A DNA stretch of 64,000 nt from Paracoccaceae bacterium. GTDB lineage: Bacteria; Pseudomonadota; Alphaproteobacteria; Rhodobacterales; Rhodobacteraceae. A model generated the notes under the pieces. It was not told the DNA's origin. It saw nothing but the letters and a program-made list of their open reading frames with translations, and did no database searches. The translations under genes were made by a program, and so were the position numbers. The stretch lies in contig JAGRDY010000012.1 of NCBI GenBank assembly GCA_020446815.1, forward strand, positions 102,148 through 166,147, written 5' to 3'. Of the stretch, positions 10,014-19,407 are shown piece after piece (position 1 is the stretch's first letter; the number at the start of each line of letters is the position of its first letter).

Positions 10014-11336
10014 ATGACTATACCTGTTTCAGATCGCCTGCGCATGACGCTTGAACGCCATTTTCCCGAGCGGCGGCTTTTCCTGCGATCGGAATCAGAG
10101 ACCCGTTTCGTGAGATTGAAGCCGGCTACGCAGCTTGTCGCGGCGGCCGGATCGACGCTTGTCGTGGCCTGGACGATTGTCGCTACCGCCATCTTGCTGA
10201 TGGATCACATCGGCGCAGGCACGGCGCGCGAACAGGCCTTGCGCGAACAGACGGCCTATGAGGCGCGGCTGGATGAACTGACCGCCGAACGCGACAGCCG
10301 CGCTGAAGAAGCCCTGGCGGCGCGGCAGCGGTTTTCGGTTGCGATGAACCAGGTTTCCGCCATGCAGTCCGCGCTTCTGGATTCCGAAGAACGCCGCAAG
10401 GAGCTGGAAACCGGCATAGGCGTGATTCAGGCAACGCTGCGCCAGGCCATGAACGATCGCGACAGCGCGCGTACCGAGGCCCTGGCGCTGTCCGCTGCGC
10501 AGTCGCCGGAAAACGGTGCCTCTGCCGATAGCGCGGCTCGTGGCCAGGATCTTGCCGAAACGCTCGATTTTCTGACAACGGCGCTTGGCAAGACCGCGGC
10601 AGAGCGCGATGCCATGTCGCACATAGCCGACAGCGCCGCCACCGAGGTGGATAATCTCGCCTATGAAATGAAACTGATGGAGGAACGGCAAAACGACATC
10701 TTTTCGCGGCTCGAGGAGGCGATCACCATATCGATGGCACCTCTCGACAAGATGTTCACCTCTGTCGGGCTCGACCCCGATGATCTGATCGCCCAGGTCA
10801 AGCGCGGCTATTCGGGCCAGGGCGGGCCCATGGGGCCGCTGTTGCCGCCGCTCGGGCCGGATGCCCCGAATGCCGATGCCGCGCGGGCGGAAAAGATTCT
10901 CGACGGGCTCGATCGGATGAACCTCTACCGGATCGCGGTCGAGAAATCGCCCTTCGCCATGCCGCTGAAAACATCGTTCAGGTACACCTCGGGCTTTGGC
11001 CGCCGTTGGGGCCGAATGCACGAAGGAACGGATCTTGCCGGGGCCTACGGCTCGCCGATCTATGCCACCGCCGACGGTGTCGTGACCCATTCGGGCTGGG
11101 AAAACGGTTATGGCAACCTCGTGACGATCAAACACGACTTCGGCCTGGAAACCCGCTACGGGCATATGTCGAAAACTCGCGTCAAGGTTGGTCAAAAGGT
11201 CTCGCGCGGGGACCGGATCGGTGATATGGGCAGTACCGGTCGTTCAACCGGCACCCATCTTCACTATGAGGTGCGCGTGAACGGCAAACCAGTCAATGCG
11301 ATGACCTATATCAAGGCGGCCAAAAATGTTTTCTAA
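10014..11336 (+). CDS. M23 family metallopeptidase (murein endopeptidase type)
   Basis: Membrane-anchored periplasmic LytM-domain protein of 440 residues, expected to cut peptidoglycan cross-links or activate an amidase. A short cytoplasmic N-terminus is followed by one helix (about residues 42-63), a long coiled coil (about 66-230, heptad-rich, Glu/Ala/Arg), and a C-terminal M23 domain. The zinc ligands are visible: H in RMHEGTDLAG with its Asp four residues on, and the HLHYEV motif. The catalytic-site residues are intact, so it is probably an active hydrolase rather than an EnvC-type pseudoenzyme. Its 3' end overlaps the bactofilin gene by 11 bp, implying a common job in localised wall growth. 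Confidence 0.93.
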   Translation: MTIPVSDRLRMTLERHFPERRLFLRSESETRFVRLKPATQLVAAAGSTLVVAWTIVATAILLMDHIGAGTAREQALREQTAYEARLDELTAERDSRAEEALAARQRFSVAMNQVSAMQSALLDSEERRKELETGIGVIQATLRQAMNDRDSARTEALALSAAQSPENGASADSAARGQDLAETLDFLTTALGKTAAERDAMSHIADSAATEVDNLAYEMKLMEERQNDIFSRLEEAITISMAPLDKMFTSVGLDPDDLIAQVKRGYSGQGGPMGPLLPPLGPDAPNADAARAEKILDGLDRMNLYRIAVEKSPFAMPLKTSFRYTSGFGRRWGRMHEGTDLAGAYGSPIYATADGVVTHSGWENGYGNLVTIKHDFGLETRYGHMSKTRVKVGQKVSRGDRIGDMGSTGRSTGTHLHYEVRVNGKPVNAMTYIKAAKNVF

Positions 11337-11835
11337 AAGCAGGATCAACGAGCCTGGGCCCAAGGCGGGCGCGGATGCGGACAAACTGAAGGCGAACGAG
11401 GCCGCGACATCAAAGCCGTCATTCGACTATGCGTCGGGTGCGCCAAAGGCCAAACCCCCTGCTTCGATACTGTCGGCGGACCTGACGATCACCGGCAACC
11501 TCAAGACAACCGGCGATATTCAGGTCGAAGGCACGGTTGAAGGCGATATCCGCGCCCATCTGCTGACTGTCGGCGAAAGTGCCACGATCAAGGGTGAAAT
11601 CGTCGCCGACGACGTGGTTGTCAATGGCCGAGTCGTCGGGCGCGTACGCGGGCTGAAGGTGCGTCTGACCTCGACCGCGCGGGTCGAAGGCGACATCATC
11701 CACAAGACCATCGCCATCGAAAGCGGCGCCCATTTCGAAGGCTCGGTACAGCGCCAGGAAGACCCGCTTGCCCAGGGCGCGGGCGGTGAAAATCCTCCGG
11801 TAGTCCTCAAACAGGCCACCGAGCCCTCCAAGTGA
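11326..11835 (+). CDS. bactofilin family cytoskeletal protein
   Basis: Polymer-forming protein of 169 residues. The disordered N-terminus (about 1-45, Lys/Ala/Pro-rich) precedes a beta-helical bactofilin core made of short repeats such as ITGNLKTTGDIQVEGTVEGD and VVVNGRVVGRVRG, ending in a polar tail. Bactofilins assemble nucleotide-independent filaments that position envelope enzymes; in Caulobacter and Hyphomonas relatives they partner with M23 peptidases. Here the upstream gene encodes such a peptidase and overlaps by 11 bp, strongly supporting a functional pair. A strong intrinsic terminator ends the unit. Confidence 0.94.
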   Translation: MFSKSRINEPGPKAGADADKLKANEAATSKPSFDYASGAPKAKPPASILSADLTITGNLKTTGDIQVEGTVEGDIRAHLLTVGESATIKGEIVADDVVVNGRVVGRVRGLKVRLTSTARVEGDIIHKTIAIESGAHFEGSVQRQEDPLAQGAGGENPPVVLKQATEPSK

Positions 11836-11963
11836 TCATTCCCGCGGTTGCGGGCCTGTGGCGTATCAGCCTGACCGTGAAGCGCTGGTTCGCCGCCTTG
11901 CCCTTCGGTCGAACGCCAGAAGCGATGGCCGATGCTTCAACGCAAAGTCGATACGCTTGATCG

Positions 11964-11989
11964 AAGGCGCCCACCCCGGGCGCCTTTTT
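11964..11989 (+). terminator. strong Rho-independent terminator after the peptidase-bactofilin pair
   Basis: Perfect 9-bp stem AAGGCGCCC/GGGCGCCTT with a 5-nt loop, followed by further T residues (11985-11989 are all T). It lies 129 bp past the bactofilin stop and just before the convergent DUF2189 gene. Confidence 0.9.
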
Positions 11990-12014
11990 CCTTTGCCTGA
12001 ACGCGGGCGCCGCC

Positions 12015-12791
12015 TCAGCCGGTCAGCAGCCTGCGGTACATGTGCCAGCTGGCATGTCCGAGCACCGGCATCACCGCGAACAACCCCAGAAACATCGGCA
12101 ACATTCCCAAAAACAGCAGCACCGCGATGCTCAGCCCCCAGACCGTCATCGGCCCCATATTGGCCATGACCGCCTTGACGCTGACAATCATCGCCGTGAC
12201 GAAATCGACTTCGCGGTCCAGAAGCAGCGGCAGGCCGGCAACCGTGATCGAAAACAGCACGATGGCGAAACCCGCGCCGATGACAGAACCCACCAGCAGC
12301 ATCACCGGGCCGTTGCCCTCGAACAATAGGGCCAGCGACGAGGTGACGTTGGTCATCGCCGACAGCCCCATGAAAAGCGCAAAGATCGTATGCGCGACAA
12401 AGACCCAGAACATGAACATCAGCAAGATCACCATGGCCATCGACGGCGTTTGTCTGTCCTTTTGCGAAAAGACCACGCTCAGAACCGCCCGCCAGGACAG
12501 GTTTTCGCCCGCCTCGATCCGGCGCGAGACCTCATAAAGGCCGACGGCGGCAAAGGGCGCCAGCAGAGGAAAGCCGACCACGACGGGAATCAGCCACAAT
12601 TCCTGCCCGGCGGCGGCGAAAACCCACCACATCAGCAGCCCGCCCACCACATAGAAAGCGCTGAAAAACAACCCGAACAGCGGCGCGATCAGAAAGTCGC
12701 GCCACCCCGCCGTGAGGCTTGCGGCAATATCGGCGAATGAAACCTGCCGTATCTCCGGCAGGGCCCGAGACTGCCCGGTCACTTCGTTCAT
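12015..12791 (-). CDS. DUF2189 family integral membrane protein
   Basis: Predicted inner-membrane protein of 258 residues with about six hydrophobic helices (for example LIAPLFGLFFSAFYVVGGLLM, WLIPVVVGFPLLAPFAAVGL and MAMVILLMFMFWVFVAHTIF). It belongs to a conserved alphaproteobacterial family of unknown function. The N-terminal ~25 residues are soluble and the C-terminus ends in a conserved PVLGHASWHMYRRL segment typical of the family. It is transcribed alone, convergent with the bactofilin gene and divergent from cysK. I cannot assign a substrate or partner. Confidence 0.87.
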   Translation of the reverse strand: MNEVTGQSRALPEIRQVSFADIAASLTAGWRDFLIAPLFGLFFSAFYVVGGLLMWWVFAAAGQELWLIPVVVGFPLLAPFAAVGLYEVSRRIEAGENLSWRAVLSVVFSQKDRQTPSMAMVILLMFMFWVFVAHTIFALFMGLSAMTNVTSSLALLFEGNGPVMLLVGSVIGAGFAIVLFSITVAGLPLLLDREVDFVTAMIVSVKAVMANMGPMTVWGLSIAVLLFLGMLPMFLGLFAVMPVLGHASWHMYRRLLTG

Positions 12792-13093
12792 TGCGTTCCC
12801 CCCCTGCCCGAAACCGCAAAACTACGCCAAAGAAGGCTGGCCTGACAAGGCTTGTGTGACGCTTCACAGCGGCGGCCGGCCCGGACGCCTGCCGCAATAC
12901 CTGCAAAGCTGTCGCAGTATGGGCTTGCAAGCCGGCCGGATACCGCCCAGTTTCTTGCGGGTGACGCGCATAAGCGTTTCGACTCTGTGATGAAGCATCA
13001 GGTATCGCTTTTCGCGCGCTCTCAAAAAGAGAGGCTGCGAACAGGCGATACAAGGTCAGGGCGATACGCGACTATCAACATCGGAGAACGAAC
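12792..13093. other. 302-bp divergent promoter region between the DUF2189 gene and cysK
   Basis: No gene seen. Oppositely oriented copies of GTATCGC/GCGATAC occur near 13002-13070 and a small CTCTC-A5-GAGAG hairpin lies at 13019-13033, so a regulatory dyad for cysK is possible. I cannot name a regulator or place a convincing sigma-70 promoter. Confidence 0.4.
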
Positions 13094-14176
13094 ATGGCCC
13101 AGAAAGGCACGATCAGAACGACAGCGGGACGCGGCAGGCGGTTTGACTCGGTGCTCGATACCATCGGGGATACGCCGGTCATTCGTATCAACAATCTGGG
13201 GCCGGACCATGTGCGCCTCTATGTCAAGGCCGAGGCATTCAATCCGGCGGCATCCGTCAAGGACCGGCTGGCGGTCAATATCATCGAGGCCGCCGAACGC
13301 GAGGGCACCCTGAAACCGGGTCAGACCGTGGTCGAGGCGACCTCGGGCAATACCGGTATCGGCCTGGCGATGGTCTGTGCGCAAAAGGGCTATCCGCTGG
13401 TGGTGACCATGGCCGAGAGCTTTTCGGTCGAACGGCGGCGGCTGATGCGTATCCTGGGGGCCAGGGTGGTGCTGACGCCGCGCGCTCAAAAGGCGGTCGG
13501 CATGTACAAAAAGGCCGTTGAACTGGCTGAAAAACACGGATGGTTCCTGGCGCGCCAATTCGAAACGGCGGCCAATGCCGATATTCACGAGACAACCACC
13601 GCACGCGAAATCATCGGCGATTTCAAGGGAGAACGGCTGGATTACGTCGTGACCGGCTATGGCACCGGCGGCACCGTGACCGGCATTGGCCGGGTATTGC
13701 GAAAGGAGCGGCCTGAAACGAAGATCATCCTTTCTGAACCGGCCAATGCCGCCCTTGTCGGCAGCGGCCAGGCGCAGGAACGTGGCGCGGACGGATCGCC
13801 TGCCACGGGCCACCCCGCCTGGAACGCACATCCGATTCAGGGCTGGACACCCGATTTCATTCCCGCCGTTTTGCAAGAAAGCATCGACAAGGGGTTTTAT
13901 GACGACCTGATCCCGGTCGCCGGCCCCGAGGCCATCGCCGCCGCCCGTGATCTGGCCAGCAAGGAAGGTATCTTCACCGGCATTTCGGGCGGTGCGACAT
14001 TCGCCACGATGTTGAAGGTGGCCGAGACGGCGGCCGAAGGCTCGGTTCTGCTGGCCATGCTGCCCGATACCGGCGAACGCTATCTGACAACACCGCTGTT
14101 CGAGGGTATTGCCGAGGACATGAACGAAGAGGAAACGGCGCTATCGCTATCGACGCCCAACCACCGGATGCCGTGA
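13094..14176 (+). CDS. cysK: cysteine synthase A
   Basis: PLP enzyme making cysteine from O-acetylserine and sulfide. Lys56 in NPAASVKDR is the Schiff-base lysine, TSGNTGIG binds the substrate carboxylate, and GTGGTVTGIGR is the phosphate-binding loop. The 360 residues are longer than the ~310-320 of E. coli CysK because of a short N-terminal extension (about 15 residues) and a C-terminal tail rich in Glu/Thr/Ser after GERYLTTPLF; this longer form is usual in alphaproteobacteria. An AGAACGAAC sequence precedes the ATG. It converges on prfB with only 3 bp between stop codons. Confidence 0.95.
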   Translation: MAQKGTIRTTAGRGRRFDSVLDTIGDTPVIRINNLGPDHVRLYVKAEAFNPAASVKDRLAVNIIEAAEREGTLKPGQTVVEATSGNTGIGLAMVCAQKGYPLVVTMAESFSVERRRLMRILGARVVLTPRAQKAVGMYKKAVELAEKHGWFLARQFETAANADIHETTTAREIIGDFKGERLDYVVTGYGTGGTVTGIGRVLRKERPETKIILSEPANAALVGSGQAQERGADGSPATGHPAWNAHPIQGWTPDFIPAVLQESIDKGFYDDLIPVAGPEAIAAARDLASKEGIFTGISGGATFATMLKVAETAAEGSVLLAMLPDTGERYLTTPLFEGIAEDMNEEETALSLSTPNHRMP

Positions 14177-14179
14177 CGG

Positions 14180-15307
14180 TCACTCTTCCTCGGTGGCCTC
14201 GGCGCGGCTCATGCCGGCGACATTCATCGCCAGCGTCGCGGCCATGAACCCGTCGAGATCGCCATCCAGCACCCCCTGGGTGTCGGATGTTTCGTGGCGC
14301 GTGCGCAGATCCTTGACCATCTGATAGGGTTGCAGGACATAGGAACGGATCTGGTTGCCCCAGCCTGCGTCGCCCTTGTTTTCATGGGCTTCGGTAATCG
14401 CTGCGTTGCGCTTGTCCAGTTCCAGCTGGTAGAGCCGCGATTTCAGCGCCTTCATGGCGATGTCGCGGTTCTGATGCTGGGATTTTTCCGAACTCGTCAC
14501 CACGATCCCGGTCGGGATATGGGTGATACGCACCGCCGAATCGGTCGTGTTGACGTGCTGGCCGCCCGCGCCTGACGACCGGTAGGTATCGATGCGGATA
14601 TCGTTGGGGGCCACGTCGATCTCGATATTGTCATCGACCACCGGATAGACCCAGACCGAGGAAAACGACGTGTGGCGCTTGGCGGCGGAATCGAAGGGCG
14701 AAATGCGCACCAGCCGATGCACCCCGCTTTCCGATTTCAGCCAGCCATAGGCGTTGGGCCCGGAAATCTTGTAGGCCACCGATTTGAGCCCCGCCTCTTC
14801 GCCGGGGCTCATGGATTGCAGCTCGACCTTGTAGCCCTTCTTTTCGGCCCAGCGTACATACATCCGCGCCAGCATCGACGCCCAGTCGCAGCTTTCGGTG
14901 CCCCCTGCCCCGGCGTTGATTTCCAGAAAGGTGTCATTGCCATCGGCCTCGCCATCGAGAAGCGCCTCCAGTTCCTTGGCTGCCGCCAGCTCGCTCAACG
15001 CCCTGAGGCTCGCTTCGGCCTCGCCGACGATCTCGGCGTCGCCCTCTGCCTCGCCCATTTCGATCAGTTCGACATTGTCGCCCAGATCGGCCTCGATGCG
15101 CCGATAGGTCTCAAGGGATTCGACCAGCATCTGCCGGTCGCGCATGAGTTTCTGCGCCCTGGCCGGGTCGGACCACAGATCACCATCCTCGATCATCGCG
15201 TTGAATTCCTCAAGCCGGTGCGGCGCCGTTTGCAGGTCCATCCGCTGGCCCAGCAGCTTCAGCGATTTCCTGACCGCCTCGACAATGTTTTCAACCTCGG
15301 CGCGCAT
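14180..15307 (-). CDS. prfB: peptide chain release factor 2
   Basis: Class-I release factor for UGA and UAA stops, 375 residues. The stop-recognition tripeptide SPF is at residues 203-205 and the catalytic GGQ motif at 248-250 (SSGAGGQHVN). The frame is open from the ATG through the whole N-terminal domain, so the +1 programmed frameshift that controls prfB in E. coli is absent, as in related alphaproteobacteria. It is the last gene of a minus-strand run downstream of PBP1A (139 bp apart). Confidence 0.97.
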   Translation of the reverse strand: MRAEVENIVEAVRKSLKLLGQRMDLQTAPHRLEEFNAMIEDGDLWSDPARAQKLMRDRQMLVESLETYRRIEADLGDNVELIEMGEAEGDAEIVGEAEASLRALSELAAAKELEALLDGEADGNDTFLEINAGAGGTESCDWASMLARMYVRWAEKKGYKVELQSMSPGEEAGLKSVAYKISGPNAYGWLKSESGVHRLVRISPFDSAAKRHTSFSSVWVYPVVDDNIEIDVAPNDIRIDTYRSSGAGGQHVNTTDSAVRITHIPTGIVVTSSEKSQHQNRDIAMKALKSRLYQLELDKRNAAITEAHENKGDAGWGNQIRSYVLQPYQMVKDLRTRHETSDTQGVLDGDLDGFMAATLAMNVAGMSRAEATEEE

Positions 15308-15446
15308 GGTCGGCTTCCTTGCTGTTCAACGCTGGCGTGATAGCCGAGCCATTCCGCCCCGACAAGAGAGCCCGGCGGTCTCGCCCTGCGAATACCGCCG
15401 CGCGCGGCCTGCCCTGAACACGCTTCCCGAAACCGCTTGCGGCCGG

Positions 15447-18002
15447 TCAGTAAAGGCCGCCGGAACTCACTGTCCCGAAATCGGCTTGTTTCGGGATGAC
15501 CTTGGTTTCGCCGGTCGTGGTGGTCACTGAGGTATCCCCATCACCGTCGTAAAACTCGCCATAAGCGAATAGCGGCAGGTTCTGGCCCATGGCAAAGCCG
15601 CCATCCACCAGCGCGCCAAGGCCGAACAGCGGGTCTTCGCCATCACGGAAATATTCGGGTTGGACGAAATCGCCGCTGATGTCGTCGGGCAACCGTTCGC
15701 CGGTAAAACGGTTGATCTTGATGAAATGGCCGCCGGGCGGCACCTTGAACTGGCTGCCGCCGTATTTCTTCACCGCTTGTTGCATGAAGGCATTAAAAAC
15801 CGGAACGCAAAGCGTACCGCCATAGGCCCCCGCGCCAAGCGATCTCGGCTGATCGTATCCCAGATAGCAGCCCGCCACGATATTCGAGGTAAACCCGATG
15901 AACCACACATCCTTGGCGTCATTGGTGGTGCCGGTCTTGCCGGCGGTGGGCACGGACAGGCGTACACCCGACCCCGACCCGCGTTGCACCACGCCTTGCA
16001 GCATCGAGGTAAGCTGATAGGCGGTGATCGCATCCATCACCCGTTCGCGGTCCGAGGTGATGCGCGGCGCCTGCCCCGGATCGAGGCTGGCCAGGCGGCA
16101 ATCGTCACAGTGGCGCTGGTCATGGCGGTACACGGTATGGCCCCAGCGGTCCTGCACCCTGTCCACCAGTGTCGGTTCCACCCGCTCGCCGCCATTGGCG
16201 AACATCGCATAGGCCGCGACCATCTTGAACAGCGTGGTTTCCTGCGCCCCCAGCGCATTGGCCAGATAGGGTGCCAGATGATCATAGACACCAAAACGTT
16301 CGGCATAGCCGGCCACCGTCTGCATGCCGATTTCCTGGGCGATGCGCACCGTCATCAGGTTGCGCGACTGTTCGATCCCGGTGCGCATCGGGGTGGGCCC
16401 GTAATACTTGTTCGATGCGTTCTTGGGCCGCCACATGCCTTGCGGGGTGTCCACCTCGATCGGCGCGTCGACGATGATCGTGGCGGGGCTGTAGCCGCTG
16501 TCCAGCGCCGCGGCATAGACAAAGGGCTTGAACGACGATCCCGGCTGGCGTTCGGCCTGGGTGGCGCGGTTGAAGACCGAGCTTTGGTAGGAAAAGCCGC
16601 CCTGCATGGCAATGACCCGCCCGGTATTGACATCCATCGCCATGAAACCGCCCTCGATCTCGGGCACCTGGCGCAGGCTCCAGCGTTTGAAGCTGCCATC
16701 CTTCGCGGTCAGTGCCTTGACCAGCACCACATCGCCAATGCCCAGAAGGTCACCGGCGGCCTTGGCCTTCTTGCTCAGCCCGCCTTCATCCAGTCTCTTG
16801 CGCGCCCAGGTGACATCCTCGGCCATGATCCAGTGGCCGTCTTCGTCTTCATCGACGCCCTCGATGCCGATACGGGCGTTCTTTTCGGACAGGGTCAGCA
16901 CCACGGCGGCATGCCAGCCGGGTATGTCGCGCGGCACATCGACGCCCGCCAGCGCCGCGCGCCAGCTTTCCTGCGCGCCAAGCCGGTCTTGCGGAATGGT
17001 CATCCCGGTGCCGCGCCAGATACCCTTGCCGCGGTCGAATTTCTCCAGCGCCGCCTGAAGCGACTGCGCCGCCTGATTCTGCATCTCGGGATCAACAGTG
17101 GCGCGGATCGTCAGGCCGCCACCGAAAAACTCTTCCTCGCCGAAACTCTTGGACAGTTGGCGGCGGATCTCGTCGGTGAAATAGTCACGCGGCGGCAGGT
17201 TCGACCTGAACGACGGATAATCGCCGTTCTGCACGGACAGGAGCGGCGCGGCCCTGGCCTTTTCATAAGCCGCTTGGTCAAGATAGCCGTTCTCCCGCAT
17301 CTGGCCGAGAACATAGTTGCGCCGGTCGATGGCGTCTTGCTTGTCGGCCACCGGGTGAAGATCGGAGGGTTTTTTCGGCAAGGCCGCAAGGTAGGCGGCC
17401 TCTTGCGGTGACAGTTCGTCAAGCGTCTTGTTGAAATAGCTCTGCGCGGCCGATGCGACGCCATACGAGTTCACGCCCAGATATATCTCGTTGAGATAGA
17501 GTTCGAGTATCTTGTCGCGCGGCAGGGTGTTGACCAGCTGATTGGCAAGGATCAGTTCCTTGATCTTGCGTTCGGCGGTGCGTTCGCCGCCAAGCAGGAA
17601 ATTCTTGGCGACCTGCTGCGGGATGGTCGAGGCCCCGCGCAGCGTCTGGCCGCGGGTTCGGATCGCATCCCAAAGCGCGCCGGCCATGCCACGGGCGTCA
17701 AAACCCTGATGCAGATAGAAATTCTTGTCCTCGGCCGAGATGAAGGCTTCCTTCACCAACGCCGGGATGTCTTCGATGGGAACGAATATCCGCCTTTCGG
17801 TAGCGAATTCGTCCATCAGTTGGCCTTCGCCGGAATAGATCCGGCTGATCGTCTTGGGCGCGTATCGGGCCAGAGATTCATGGTCTGGCAAGTCGCGCCC
17901 ATACATCCAGAAAACCGCGCCCACCGTAAGCGCCGCGAAAAAGGCGCCGGTGACGAGCCAACTGAAAAGGCCACCGAAACTTGACAAGATGAACCGGATC
18001 AC
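15447..18002 (-). CDS. mrcA: penicillin-binding protein 1A, bifunctional transglycosylase/transpeptidase
   Basis: Class A PBP of 851 residues that polymerises and cross-links peptidoglycan. One N-terminal membrane helix (about 8-35) precedes the GT51 domain with catalytic Glu91 in SAEDKNFY, the GASTIPQQVAKN block and LYLNEIYLG. An OB-like linker (about 300-440) precedes the transpeptidase domain with Ser489-SF-Lys492, SRN at 546-548 and KTG at 689-691, so both activities look intact. It lies downstream of an N-acetylmuramoyl-alanine amidase on the same strand, a common alphaproteobacterial arrangement. Confidence 0.96.
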   Translation of the reverse strand: MIRFILSSFGGLFSWLVTGAFFAALTVGAVFWMYGRDLPDHESLARYAPKTISRIYSGEGQLMDEFATERRIFVPIEDIPALVKEAFISAEDKNFYLHQGFDARGMAGALWDAIRTRGQTLRGASTIPQQVAKNFLLGGERTAERKIKELILANQLVNTLPRDKILELYLNEIYLGVNSYGVASAAQSYFNKTLDELSPQEAAYLAALPKKPSDLHPVADKQDAIDRRNYVLGQMRENGYLDQAAYEKARAAPLLSVQNGDYPSFRSNLPPRDYFTDEIRRQLSKSFGEEEFFGGGLTIRATVDPEMQNQAAQSLQAALEKFDRGKGIWRGTGMTIPQDRLGAQESWRAALAGVDVPRDIPGWHAAVVLTLSEKNARIGIEGVDEDEDGHWIMAEDVTWARKRLDEGGLSKKAKAAGDLLGIGDVVLVKALTAKDGSFKRWSLRQVPEIEGGFMAMDVNTGRVIAMQGGFSYQSSVFNRATQAERQPGSSFKPFVYAAALDSGYSPATIIVDAPIEVDTPQGMWRPKNASNKYYGPTPMRTGIEQSRNLMTVRIAQEIGMQTVAGYAERFGVYDHLAPYLANALGAQETTLFKMVAAYAMFANGGERVEPTLVDRVQDRWGHTVYRHDQRHCDDCRLASLDPGQAPRITSDRERVMDAITAYQLTSMLQGVVQRGSGSGVRLSVPTAGKTGTTNDAKDVWFIGFTSNIVAGCYLGYDQPRSLGAGAYGGTLCVPVFNAFMQQAVKKYGGSQFKVPPGGHFIKINRFTGERLPDDISGDFVQPEYFRDGEDPLFGLGALVDGGFAMGQNLPLFAYGEFYDGDGDTSVTTTTGETKVIPKQADFGTVSSGGLY

Positions 18003-18093
18003 GAACCACTCCTGCGCGTCTGCGCCATTCTATACAAGCTGGCGCGAAGCGGGTCAAAACAACTTGCCGCCAGATCCGCCGGCGCGCGGATGC

Positions 18094-18118
18094 CAGCCGC
18101 CCCCCAGCCGCCCCCCCC
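18094..18118. repeat. C-rich direct repeat between the amidase and PBP1A genes
   Basis: Two consecutive copies of AGCCGCCCCCC (18095-18105 and 18106-18116), the second ending in a run of eight C residues, in the 146-bp gap between amidase and PBP1A. Homopolymer runs of this length are prone to length variation. No coding role is visible. Confidence 0.6.
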
Positions 18119-18148
18119 AATGCCAGCCGCCGCTGCTGCGGATGCGGA

Positions 18149-19354
18149 TCACTGCCGGATCAACCGCGCCTCGGCAGCATCGGCAACCGCCCATTTGCGC
18201 AAGGCCGCCGCGATCGCCATTTGCAGGGACTTGCGCCATTCGGGGTCTTCCAGACGGGCGCGATCGGATCTGGATGACAGGAATCCGGCTTCCAACAGGA
18301 CCGACGGGATATCCGGCGATTTCAGCACGGAAAACCCCGCCTGCTGGATCGGATGGCGGAGCATCCTGATGCCGGCCGCGCTGATCGACGCGGCCAGAGT
18401 CCGCGCCAGCCGGTCGGATCGCGGCTGGGTTTCGGTCCGGCTCATGTCCATCATCACCGCCGCCAGCACATCGTCCTGCCCCGCCAGATCGACCCCGGCC
18501 AGCAAATCGGCCCGGTCGTGGCGCTGGGCGAGCAAGGCCGAGGCGCGGTCGCTGGCCTTGTCGGAAAGCGTGTAGACGGTTGCCCCCTGGGCAACCCCTT
18601 CGGCCAGGGCATCGGCATGGAGCGACAAGAACACATCCGCCCCGGCGGCGCGCGCAATGCTGATGCGCGCCTCAAGCGGCACGAAGACGTCCGCCTGCCG
18701 CGTCAGAACGACGCTCATGCCGTCGCGGCGAAGCATCGCGGCCAGCTCGGTGGCAAATGCAAGAACGATCGCCGCCTCGCTCGCGCCGCCCGCCTCGGCA
18801 CCGGGGTCGATGCCGCCATGGCCGGGATCGAGCACCACGATGAGCGGCGCATCACCCGTCTGGCGCCGCCTGGCCTTGGCCACCGCCGCCGGTTGCGGCA
18901 TCGCCCCGGGGCCGTTTTCTTCGGCGTGCTTCGCGGTCAGACGGACAAAATCCTCGGGTGTTGCCGGATCGAGCCGGATGACAAGCCTGGCCGCCCCGTC
19001 CGGCCGCTCTTCGGCACTGCTCAGCCGGTAGGGTCCGTCGAGCTGGGCCACCAGCCGCGACCAGCCCGCGCGGATCGGACCCCAGCCCAGCGCGACGACC
19101 CGCCCGGACCGGTCCACGCCGCCGACATCCGCCCGCCCCGGACCGTCCCCGAAGAAATCGACGACCAGCCGCGGCGGCGCATCGAGCAGAAAGGCGCGGT
19201 AGGCGAGCGGCGCGGAAAGCGCAAGTTCAAGACGAATCCCCTCGCCCGCGTCAACCACCCGCGACGCCGCGCTATCCAGATCGGCGCCGGCGGCCTGGCC
19301 GGCCCAAAGCGCCAGGGCCGTCAGCACGCCCGCCAAACTTGCTGGAAACTTCAT
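18149..19354 (-). CDS. amiC: N-acetylmuramoyl-L-alanine amidase with AMIN domain
   Basis: Periplasmic zinc amidase cleaving the bond between MurNAc and the stem peptide during cell separation. The signal peptide covers about residues 1-23 (ends QAAGA). An AMIN domain (about 30-130) is for septal targeting and the Amidase_3 domain (about 170-390) carries the zinc ligands: His in DPGHGGIDPGAE, the Glu of SEAAI, and His in LSLHADA. The catalytic Glu is in LLEAGFLS. Length of 401 residues is normal for AmiC. It lies upstream of PBP1A on the same strand. The assignment to AmiC rather than AmiA/B rests on the AMIN domain. Confidence 0.93.
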   Translation of the reverse strand: MKFPASLAGVLTALALWAGQAAGADLDSAASRVVDAGEGIRLELALSAPLAYRAFLLDAPPRLVVDFFGDGPGRADVGGVDRSGRVVALGWGPIRAGWSRLVAQLDGPYRLSSAEERPDGAARLVIRLDPATPEDFVRLTAKHAEENGPGAMPQPAAVAKARRRQTGDAPLIVVLDPGHGGIDPGAEAGGASEAAIVLAFATELAAMLRRDGMSVVLTRQADVFVPLEARISIARAAGADVFLSLHADALAEGVAQGATVYTLSDKASDRASALLAQRHDRADLLAGVDLAGQDDVLAAVMMDMSRTETQPRSDRLARTLAASISAAGIRMLRHPIQQAGFSVLKSPDIPSVLLEAGFLSSRSDRARLEDPEWRKSLQMAIAAALRKWAVADAAEARLIRQ

Positions 19355-19407
19355 TCCGGGTGCCTGTTTTCGGCCATCATAGGCCCGATCGTGATCGAAC
19401 GAAACCG

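Noticed and set aside
13019-13033. CTCTC-A5-GAGAG hairpin before cysK
   Set aside because: Only five base pairs, no clear regulatory role; recorded only in the intergenic entry.
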